From JASEHD01 sp964471945 (GTDB taxonomy: Bacteria; Bacteroidota; Ignavibacteria; UBA10030; SZUA-254): a stretch of 14,657 nucleotides of DNA. How positions within the stretch are numbered: the stretch's first letter is position 1; each line of letters starts with the position of its first letter. Made by a program: the position numbers and the translations under genes. Below the pieces are notes generated by a model. That model did no database searches, was not told the origin of the DNA, and saw only the letters and a list, made by a program, of their open reading frames with translations. The DNA is taken from contig CAYYIJ010000061.1 in NCBI GenBank assembly GCA_964471945.1, positions 1-14,657 of the forward strand. The letters are read 5' to 3'. Positions 1-5,116 of the stretch are shown here, one piece after another.

Positions 1-67
1 GATTATCTTTGTTTCCTGAACAACCGATTAATGAAAGGGAAATTATAATCAATAGTAAGTTTTTCAT
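1..67 (-). CDS. N-terminus of a lipoprotein (partial, cut by window edge)
   Basis: An ATG at 67-65 on the minus strand opens a frame of 22 codons that runs off the left edge. It has a textbook lipoprotein signal peptide: one lysine (MKN), a hydrophobic core of Leu/Ile/Ser (residues 4-14) and the lipobox LIGC followed by Ser, so lipidation would be at Cys16. The mature start SGNKDN is polar, as expected for a flexible linker after the lipid anchor. Nothing can be said about the function of the missing body. No clear Shine-Dalgarno lies upstream, which is common in Bacteroidota. An antisense plus-strand reading (3-74) also looks protein-like, but it has no start and no recognisable features, so I prefer the lipoprotein. 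Confidence 0.7.
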   Translation of the reverse strand, partial: MKNLLLIIISLSLIGCSGNKDN

Positions 68-130
68 AAGATAATTTTATATATTTTGATTAATATCTTG
101 AAACTTCTGAAAAATTCGAAACCATACATC

Positions 131-239
131 TCGCAAAGCTGGCCAAGGTCGCAAAGGGAATGTTGTGTTCAATATTCAAACCTGAGCGTTCTTTGCGCCT
201 TTGTCACGAAGTGATGCCTTTCCGAAAGAATCCTTCGGA
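131..239. repeat. Repeat-like intergenic element with 9-bp units and small hairpins
   Basis: The gap between the lipoprotein and the broken toxin gene holds ordered short repeats. TCGCAAAG occurs at 131-138 and 149-156 in three 9-bp units (131-157). Its reverse complement CTTTGCG lies at 191-197. Two small hairpins follow: TCAC-gaa-GTGA (204-214) and TCCGAA...TTCGGA (221-226 with 234-239). The layout resembles dispersed REP-like intergenic elements rather than a gene. A genomic copy number would be needed to call it a repeat family. Confidence 0.4.
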
Positions 240-314
240 TCGGCACGAGAAACAATATTTCAGATGTCTCATCTATTTACTTTCACCATTAACATACCAT
301 AAAAGGGAGCGGAA

Positions 315-539
315 TTAGTTTATTTCATCATATGACAGCATCTTAAGCAGATCATCATTAACGAAGATTTATAATTTCAGACATATTTAGTCAAATAAAA
401 TAATGCTTATTGAATGGAGAGTAAAATCGGAAATGTACATTTCCTCAGATGGAACTATGCTTAAAATTTTCCCCACATCGATAGATTTTTCCTGCCCAAG
501 AAGTCTCTCTAACCAGATATTGGTGTCAACTAAGTACAC
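315..539 (-). pseudogene. VapC-like PIN-domain toxin, broken by in-frame stops
   Basis: A GTG at 539 starts 3 nt after the antitoxin stop, with GGAG upstream. Its first 50 codons read like the N-terminus of a PIN-domain ribonuclease: VYLVDTNIWLERLL, with the catalytic Asp5 in 'DTN', then the typical 'SEEMYISDFTLHSI' segment. A TAA at 389-387 stops it at 50 residues, whereas VapC toxins are usually about 130. The same frame continues past a second TAA (371-369) into 'IFVNDDLLKMLSYDEIN' and ends at 317-315. That segment resembles the next PIN segment of the family. The later acidic catalytic residues are missing. The gene looks decayed by nonsense mutation with loss of the 3' half, so no active toxin is expected. 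Sequencing error could explain one stop but not the whole loss. Confidence 0.7.
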
Positions 540-542
540 CGC

Positions 543-749
543 TTAATCTCCTCGCCATTCAAGAGATTTCTTTTGAAGATCAAGTGATGTGTATTTCGTA
601 CGATATTCTCTAAGTGCTTCCGCCCAATCTTGACGCAATTTTTTATGATGCGTTTTTTTTATCTTTGTCGTCAAGTTTTTAATAAAAGCCATTACTTCTT
701 TCTGTAACTCGGCTGGCAAATCGCGGAACATCTTATCTATCGTTTCCAT
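543..749 (-). CDS. VapB-type (DUF2281-like) antitoxin
   Basis: This 68-residue protein has the layout of small antitoxins paired with PIN toxins. It has a short N-terminal segment 'DLPAELQKEVMAFIKNL' (residues 10-26), a lysine-rich linker, and the C-terminal 'DWAEALREYRTKYTSLDLQKKSLEWR' tail (41-66), which I recognise from DUF2281-like antitoxins of Bacteroidota. The C-terminal part would bind and block the toxin, and the N-terminal part would bind the operator DNA or dimerise. The toxin gene follows after 3 nt, as in a normal vapBC operon, but is truncated. The antitoxin is intact and now appears to be an orphan. It may still repress its promoter or buffer a related toxin elsewhere in the genome. 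Confidence 0.75.
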   Translation of the reverse strand: METIDKMFRDLPAELQKEVMAFIKNLTTKIKKTHHKKLRQDWAEALREYRTKYTSLDLQKKSLEWRGD

Positions 750-800
750 TTTAATTTTCCAATCGTTCTATGAACCTGACACTTTTAAAAAATACCAAAC

Positions 801-2027
801 TTATTTCAATATTGCAACAACTTCTTGCTGCCTTGGCTCTCCGGGCACAATTACTTCATAATCTTTGGAGATGTATACATCAATTTCTGTTCTCACACCG
901 AAATCTCCGATAAAATAAATTCCCGGTTCAATCGAGAAAGATGTTTCAGGAATTAATGTTCGCTCATCTCTCGTTTCAAGATTATCGATGTTCGCACCGC
1001 TACCGTGAACATCAGTTGTTATAGAATGTCCTGTACGATGAATGAAATTTTCACCATATCCGTGCTGTTTTATGTAATTACGGCACACATCGTCAACATC
1101 GCAGCCGCGAACCGTTTTCTTTTTGGCAAACGATTTTTTCACAAAATCAACTGCTGCGTCTCGAGCACCCTTTACAATATTGAAAATCTTCGTGTACTTT
1201 TCAGGGACTTCCCTTCCGATGTAACCTGTCCATGTTATATCGTTCTGTGTTGAACCGGGTTTATTCTTTCTTGCCCACAAATCGATCAAAACAAAATCTC
1301 CCTCATGCAACTCCGAGTGAACATCCTTCGTCGGCTCGTAGTGAGGATTACCGCTGTTTGCATTCACAGAGCAGTTAGGTGCTTCGTTAGATATCAAACC
1401 ATTATCTTGGAAATTCTTCAACATAAATTGCTGGACATCGTATTCAGTGAGTCGTGAATGATGAGTAGTGAGTTGTTCTTTAATAAAGATAAATGTCTTA
1501 TCGACAATCAGACGCATGATTTTTGCCGTCTCGAGATTATCTCGGTATGCTTCTTCCGTCCAGCGCGACTCGAAGTATTGAGTAAGATTCATAGATGATA
1601 CTACACTCACCCCTGTCTTCCTCACCATTTCAATAGTACCGGCATCAATTTTTGAGATATATGGAATAGCATTTGCGGGCGAATATTCCATCGCAACTGT
1701 TTTGACTTCAGAAAGAATTTTCTTCAATCCTTCTTCCAAAGACTGCCAACTTAGGAAGATTGTTTTTTGTCCGGGGAGATGGTCGAGATTCCAACGCTCG
1801 ATGCTGTGAACGAGTTTTTGCGGCTCACCGTTTGCGGGAATAAGATAAAAAAACCGCCGTGTATTCATCACATGTGCAGGGTATTCGAGAATCCGCTGTG
1901 CGTACTCATTCCGTTTCCAGAAATCGTAAAATAGCCAGCCGTCTATTTTGTACTCCTTTAATGCGGCTTGAATGGATTGAATTTTATTTATAATTGCTGG
2001 GGTTGGGTTGGTTTCAATCATTGTCAT
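801..2027 (-). CDS. M24 family metallopeptidase (Xaa-Pro aminopeptidase-like)
   Basis: This 408-residue protein has a creatinase/prolidase-like N-terminal domain (about 1-150) and a C-terminal 'pita-bread' catalytic domain (about 160-408). All five dinuclear-metal ligands are visible: Asp249 ('LIDLWA'), Asp263 ('QNDITW'), His334 ('HRTGHSITTDVHG'), Glu367 ('SIEPGIY') and Glu381 ('VRTEID'). The supporting His229 ('PHYEP') is also present. It should be a cytoplasmic peptidase releasing N-terminal residues before proline or cleaving X-Pro dipeptides. There is no signal peptide. Start: ATG at 2027, or the ATG two codons later; neither has a strong ribosome site. Oddity: residues 185-194 (QLTTHHSRLT) are encoded by a degenerate 7-bp array (1447-1474) in the linker before 'TEYDVQQF'. 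It could equally be named prolidase; substrate class is not decidable here. Confidence 0.93.
   Translation of the reverse strand: MTMIETNPTPAIINKIQSIQAALKEYKIDGWLFYDFWKRNEYAQRILEYPAHVMNTRRFFYLIPANGEPQKLVHSIERWNLDHLPGQKTIFLSWQSLEEGLKKILSEVKTVAMEYSPANAIPYISKIDAGTIEMVRKTGVSVVSSMNLTQYFESRWTEEAYRDNLETAKIMRLIVDKTFIFIKEQLTTHHSRLTEYDVQQFMLKNFQDNGLISNEAPNCSVNANSGNPHYEPTKDVHSELHEGDFVLIDLWARKNKPGSTQNDITWTGYIGREVPEKYTKIFNIVKGARDAAVDFVKKSFAKKKTVRGCDVDDVCRNYIKQHGYGENFIHRTGHSITTDVHGSGANIDNLETRDERTLIPETSFSIEPGIYFIGDFGVRTEIDVYISKDYEVIVPGEPRQQEVVAILK
1447..1474. repeat. Degenerate 7-bp tandem array inside the M24 peptidase gene
   Basis: Four consecutive 7-bp units on the plus strand (GTGAGTC, GTGAATG, ATGAGTA, GTGAGTT) encode, on the minus strand, residues 185-194 of the peptidase in a surface-loop position. 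It contains GATGAGTAGTGAG (1460-1472), which matches 12 of 13 bases of 4997-5009 in another gene on the same strand. Confidence 0.6.
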
Positions 2028-2065
2028 AAAGATAATTTATCTTGATTTGGATTAAATGATTAGAT

Positions 2066-2083
2066 AAAATATACGTAGGGTTT
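2066..2083. repeat. 18-bp direct repeat, copy 1 (downstream of the 64-residue ORF)
   Basis: AAAATATACGTAGGGTTT lies over the 3' end of the 64-residue ORF. It matches 2300-2317 in 17 of 18 bases. The core ATACGTA is nearly palindromic. Confidence 0.6.
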
Positions 2084-2276
2084 AAGTATTACTTCGTATT
2101 CCACGTTTCTTCAAATATTCTTTGAGCGAAATATCTTTACCGTTAATTCGCTTCGCTGCCAGCAGATCAGTTTGATCTTCGAGTAACTCGATTGCCTCAG
2201 CGAATGTTGGAATACTTCTGAGTTTTTCCCATTCCTTTCGTGGAATTCGGACGTATGACCGATCTTTCGTTAACAT
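2082..2276 (-). CDS. Orphan antitoxin-like small protein (hypothetical)
   Basis: This 64-residue protein has no clear family that I can name with confidence. Its opening 'SYVRIPRKEWEKLRSIP' resembles the start of Phd/RelB-like antitoxins (a beta-strand followed by 'P+xEWxxL'). The ending 'ISLKEYLKKRGI' resembles the helix that inserts into a RelE/ParE partner. No toxin-like frame exists in the 54 bp downstream or the 154 bp upstream, so it would be an orphan. A GAAAGGAA ribosome site lies about 10 nt before the ATG at 2276. An 18-bp direct repeat frames the gene, one copy 24 bp before the start and one over the stop. The upstream copy could be an autoregulatory operator. The gene call itself is moderately sure; the antitoxin role is inference. 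Confidence 0.55.
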   Translation of the reverse strand: MLTKDRSYVRIPRKEWEKLRSIPTFAEAIELLEDQTDLLAAKRINGKDISLKEYLKKRGIRSNT

Positions 2277-2299
2277 AAATATGCAATTCCTTTCACATC

Positions 2300-2317
2300 A
2301 AAATATACGTATGGTTT
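2300..2317. repeat. 18-bp direct repeat, copy 2 (upstream of the 64-residue ORF)
   Basis: AAAATATACGTATGGTTT is placed 24-41 bp before the start codon of the 64-residue ORF, where a promoter or operator would sit. The core ATACGTAT is a perfect 8-bp palindrome. The partner copy is at 2066-2083. Confidence 0.6.
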
Positions 2318-2393
2318 TTTGAAGAAACAAGCCCAACCAAGATTTATAGAATTAAAGGATAACCCTCCACTCTCTCAGAATAATAAACACATT

Positions 2394-2417
2394 ACTCCAC
2401 TACTCCATTGCTCCATT
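2394..2417. repeat. Degenerate 8-bp tandem array in intergenic DNA
   Basis: Three consecutive 8-bp units TTACTCCA, CTACTCCA and TTGCTCCA lie just downstream of the VOC gene, within the 154-bp gap 2277-2430. The words resemble the ACTCAT/GCTCAT units of the 7-bp arrays at 1447-1474 and 4954-5009, but on the opposite strand relative to the genes. Apart from this array and the 18-bp repeat, the gap shows no gene or terminator that I can support. Confidence 0.5.
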
Positions 2418-2430
2418 ATTATAACATAAA

Positions 2431-2958
2431 CTACTTTGTCGTTTTCCCTTCATAAAGTTTCGTAAAAACACTATCGCTCGGCTGCCACAGCTCGATTTTA
2501 TTACTGTCAGGATCGAGGATATGAATAAATTTTCCGTAATCATAAGATTCGATTGTGTCGAGGATTGTTACTCCGGATTCTCTTAGCTCTCTAACAAGAT
2601 CTTCCAAGTTCTCGACTCTGTAATTTATCATAAAATCTTTTTTCGACGGCTCGAAGTACTTTGTCTTTTCAGAGAACGGACTCCACTGAAGATATCCTTT
2701 ATACTCCGGTTTATCAGCCAGTCGAAACTCGAACATCGAGCCATACTCGTTTGTGGCAAGTCCTAAATTTTTACTATACCACTCTTTCATTTTCTGGGGG
2801 TCTTTGCATTTGAAAAATATCCCACCGATACCAGTTACCTTCTTCTTGGTGCTATCAGGTGTAATTTTCTTTGTTTCCTGACAATATAATTGTTGACACT
2901 CCCGGTTTATAATTATTAAAGATACAACCAGAATGGTATATTTGATAAGTTTAATCAT
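2431..2958 (-). CDS. Exported VOC (glyoxalase/bleomycin resistance fold) protein
   Basis: This 175-residue protein begins with a hydrophobic export segment (residues 3-18, 'KLIKYTILVVSLIIIN') and a short polar linker. A single VOC domain follows (about 41-160). It starts with 'VTGIGGIFFKCKDPQKMKEWYSKNLGL' and ends with 'FIHILDPDSNKIELWQP', where His146 and Glu156 sit at usual metal-ligand positions. The 'NLEDLVRELRESGV' helix (117-130) is typical of the family. Most VOC enzymes are cytoplasmic, so the export signal is notable. The next methionine (57) is inside the domain, so the signal is not a start-choice artefact. Cleavage is unclear; 'INREC' at 17-21 is not a good lipobox. The gene lies 78 bp after the metallophosphoesterase on the same strand. 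Substrate is unknown. Confidence 0.85.
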   Translation of the reverse strand: MIKLIKYTILVVSLIIINRECQQLYCQETKKITPDSTKKKVTGIGGIFFKCKDPQKMKEWYSKNLGLATNEYGSMFEFRLADKPEYKGYLQWSPFSEKTKYFEPSKKDFMINYRVENLEDLVRELRESGVTILDTIESYDYGKFIHILDPDSNKIELWQPSDSVFTKLYEGKTTK

Positions 2959-3024
2959 GATATTTATTGCCTTCAGTAAATACTCCTCAATGAGAAATTA
3001 TGTCAACTTTAAAATCGCCAATGG

Positions 3025-3058
3025 GAGAATATTACCTCACCTGCCTATCAATATTCTC
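3025..3058 (-). promoter_or_regulatory. Inverted repeat over the end of the metallophosphoesterase gene
   Basis: GAGAATATT (3025-3033) and AATATTCTC (3050-3058) form a perfect 9-bp stem around a 16-nt loop that contains the stop codon. TCGCCAAT flanks it directly on both sides (3015-3022 and 3060-3067). No T-run follows, so it is not a classical intrinsic terminator. It could mark an RNA processing or stability site between this gene and the VOC gene. Confidence 0.4.
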
Positions 3059-3738
3059 TTCGCCAATTGATTTGGTAATCCCGCGTTACATATTTTTTCC
3101 GATGCGGTTTGCACATCATATTCGGCACGGATGTTTTCGTAAGTCCATGCGTCGGTATCGAAAATTCCGAAGCTCAGCCGCCAATTAAGATCGCGCGGCT
3201 GTCCAACACTTCCCACGTTTACAATAAATCGCTTACCCCTAACAACCTCGCGTGCCCAAAAATCTTCCGAAAAAATTACAGGTGCATGCGAATGCCCCAC
3301 AAAACAAATCGGCTGTTGAAAGAAGTTAAAATTGTTTTGCGCCTCAGCGAGAGAGAGAATGTAGTGCCATTCTTCTGGCTCGAACGGCGAAGCATGAGTA
3401 AACAATAAACCGTTCAATTCAAGTTTGTAAGGCAAAGAACTGAGAAATTCTTTGCTCGGGTCTGTAATCTGGTTAGCTGTCCATAAAACTGCGCTTCGAG
3501 CATGTAGATTAAAATCTTCAATTTGCTTCAGTGAAACGGCCGCCTCATCGTGATTACCGATGAGAATATGTGGAGTTATTTCCTTGATCAGTGAAAGACA
3601 CTCGTTCGGATTTGCCCCATATCCCACAATATCACCTAAACAAACAATCTCATCGATATTTTTTTGTTTGATTATCTCGAGTGTTTTTTCCAACGCTTCA
3701 AGATTTGAGTGAATATCAGAAATAATCGCAATTCGCAT
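3037..3738 (-). CDS. Calcineurin-like metallophosphoesterase (YfcE/Ap4A-phosphatase-like)
   Basis: This 233-residue cytoplasmic protein carries the complete metallophosphoesterase metal site. Visible ligands are Asp8 and His10 ('SDIHSN'), Asp36 ('LGDIVGYG'), Asn62-His63 ('GNHD'), His115 ('FTHAS') and His149/His151 ('GHSH'). The 'GDIVGYGxxPNEC' block and the C-terminal 'GLPNQLAKRILIGR' are typical of a widespread bacterial subgroup related to the YfcE and diadenosine-tetraphosphatase branches. It should hydrolyse a phosphodiester or phosphomonoester with two divalent metals; the natural substrate cannot be read from the sequence. The ATG lies 1 bp after the stop codon of the upstream gene, which implies cotranscription and probably translational coupling with the two exported proteins before it. 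A functional link to them is not obvious. Confidence 0.93.
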   Translation of the reverse strand: MRIAIISDIHSNLEALEKTLEIIKQKNIDEIVCLGDIVGYGANPNECLSLIKEITPHILIGNHDEAAVSLKQIEDFNLHARSAVLWTANQITDPSKEFLSSLPYKLELNGLLFTHASPFEPEEWHYILSLAEAQNNFNFFQQPICFVGHSHAPVIFSEDFWAREVVRGKRFIVNVGSVGQPRDLNWRLSFGIFDTDAWTYENIRAEYDVQTASEKICNAGLPNQLAKRILIGR

Positions 3739-3739
3739 T

Positions 3740-5116
3740 TTAAGTTTTCTGTTGTTTCTTCTTCGCTGCAGGGAAAAGAATATTATTGAGAATCAATCTG
3801 TAACCGGGTGAATTTTTATGGAGGTTCAAATCGGTCGGAGGATCTCCAACGGCATGCTGGTAATCTTCAGGATCATGACCTCCATAGAAAGTGAATGTTC
3901 CGCGTCCATAATTCCCGTGTATATAACGGACTTCCTCAGTTCCTTCCTTTTCTGCAAGGACAGTTACATATTTTTTTATCAAGCTCTTTTTGAAATTTGT
4001 TGTTTGCCCCATGAATCCTTTTATAATATTAGCGTGATCTTGCGTTAGCATTGTAGGAACCGGATCGTACTTTGCTGAGAATTCAAACAACGTGAAATAA
4101 TCTGTTTCAGGATTTGTGACCGCTGACGCGATTGGACTTGGCGGTATATCAATGTCGGAATATTCATATACTAGAGGATTTTTCTCGAGTGTGAAATTTT
4201 CGAATGCAAGACATTTCGAGAAATCGAGCTTCTTCTGTGCATTGATATCGATTGGATCACTGTCATAGATTGCATCGCAAATGTCTGTATTTTCAGCAGC
4301 AAGGGCGATATCGAACGCATCGGTTGCTGAGCACATAGCGAACATAAAGCCGCCCCCGGCAATGTATTCTTTGATTTTGCGCGAGACGGCTTTTTTCATC
4401 TCGGATACTTTTTTGAAGCCAAGTTTCTTCGCTTCGCTCTCATACATCACCTGCTGCTCGATGTACCAGGGGGCCGCCGCAAACGATGCATAAAATTTTC
4501 CATACTGTCCCGTGAAATCCTCATGGTGTAAATGAATCCAGTCGTACTTTATAAGTTTGTCATCCAACACTTCGTCGTCCCAAACTTTATCATAAGGAAT
4601 TTCGGCATATTCCATTGCAAGCGTTACGGCATCATCCCACGGTAAAATATTTGGCGGAACGTACACGGCTATACGGGGTGCTTTCTCTAATCTGACTGCA
4701 TCCATGTTGTTGTTTTCATCTAGCACTTCTGCATGAATATGTGCTGCTTGAGAACCTGTGAGTTCTTCAAAATAAACACCGCGGATACGGCATTCTTTTA
4801 CAACAATATCAAAACCATCTATCATGAATGAGCCAGCGCGATAATTTAATAGCCAATCAACCTCAACATTTTTTGTTAACGTCCAGTATGCTATTCCGTA
4901 AGCTTTAAGGTGATCGGTTTGTTTTAAATCCATTGGGATCAAAATTTTTTGGGCGAATAGCTGAGAGCTAAGAGCAAAGAGCAAAGAGCAATGAGCGATG
5001 AGTAATGAGATAGAACGTACTAGAGAAATATACGTTTTTAAAAAATATTTAATTCCATTTCTGTATTGATTAATCTTTATTTCGTCGATAATCCGTAATC
5101 TTAAATTCCAAATCAT
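3740..5116 (-). CDS. Conserved exported protein of Bacteroidota, function unknown
   Basis: This 458-residue protein belongs to a conserved family that I recall being labelled 'asparagine synthetase B' in databases. No asparagine synthetase feature is visible: there is no N-terminal catalytic Cys2 and no SGGxDS ATP loop. Family landmarks seen are 'ILIPMDLKQTDHLKAYGIAYW' (58-78), 'WLLNYRAGSF' (88-97), 'YDWIHLHHEDFTGQYGKFY' (191-209), 'GGGFMFAMCSATDAFDIAL' (254-272), 'GFMGQTTNF' (367-375) and 'FTFYGGHDPEDYQH' (408-421). The elbow around Cys262 resembles class I amidotransferase/DJ-1-like folds, but that is inference. The signal core (37-55) precedes cleavage near A55/Q56. The start at 5116 overlaps the TPR stop as ATGA; no other usable start lies before the signal. 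The n-region of about 36 residues is unusually long, and the hydrophobic core is encoded by a 7-bp array. Confidence 0.85.
   Translation of the reverse strand: MIWNLRLRIIDEIKINQYRNGIKYFLKTYISLVRSISLLIAHCSLLFALSSQLFAQKILIPMDLKQTDHLKAYGIAYWTLTKNVEVDWLLNYRAGSFMIDGFDIVVKECRIRGVYFEELTGSQAAHIHAEVLDENNNMDAVRLEKAPRIAVYVPPNILPWDDAVTLAMEYAEIPYDKVWDDEVLDDKLIKYDWIHLHHEDFTGQYGKFYASFAAAPWYIEQQVMYESEAKKLGFKKVSEMKKAVSRKIKEYIAGGGFMFAMCSATDAFDIALAAENTDICDAIYDSDPIDINAQKKLDFSKCLAFENFTLEKNPLVYEYSDIDIPPSPIASAVTNPETDYFTLFEFSAKYDPVPTMLTQDHANIIKGFMGQTTNFKKSLIKKYVTVLAEKEGTEEVRYIHGNYGRGTFTFYGGHDPEDYQHAVGDPPTDLNLHKNSPGYRLILNNILFPAAKKKQQKT
4954..5009. repeat. 7-bp tandem array encoding a signal-peptide core
   Basis: Eight consecutive degenerate 7-bp units fill this stretch. 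Read on the minus strand they include CTCATTA, CTCATCG, CTCATTG, CTCTTTG (twice) and CTCTTAG. Because 21 bp make seven codons, the peptide has a 7-residue period: SLLIAHC, SLLFALS, SQLFA (residues 37-55). It shares GATGAGTARTGAG with the array at 1447-1474. Confidence 0.75.

Noticed and set aside
3..74. Plus-strand open frame at the left edge that reads like a protein C-terminus
   Set aside because: It is the antisense of a textbook lipoprotein signal peptide on the minus strand, which explains the region better.
131..239. A CRISPR array
   Set aside because: Units are 7-9 bp, adjacent and degenerate, without 20-40 bp spacers. The same applies to the arrays at 1447, 2394 and 4954.
3015..3067. 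A mini-transposon (terminal inverted repeats plus 8-bp target duplication) in the metallophosphoesterase gene
   Set aside because: The encoded C-terminus 'GLPNQLAKRILIGR' is the normal family ending, so the left arm is native coding sequence, and 34 bp is too small for a known mobile element.
3740..5116. Naming the gene asparagine synthetase B
   Set aside because: Neither the class II amidotransferase N-terminus nor the ATP-pyrophosphatase loop is present, and the protein is exported.
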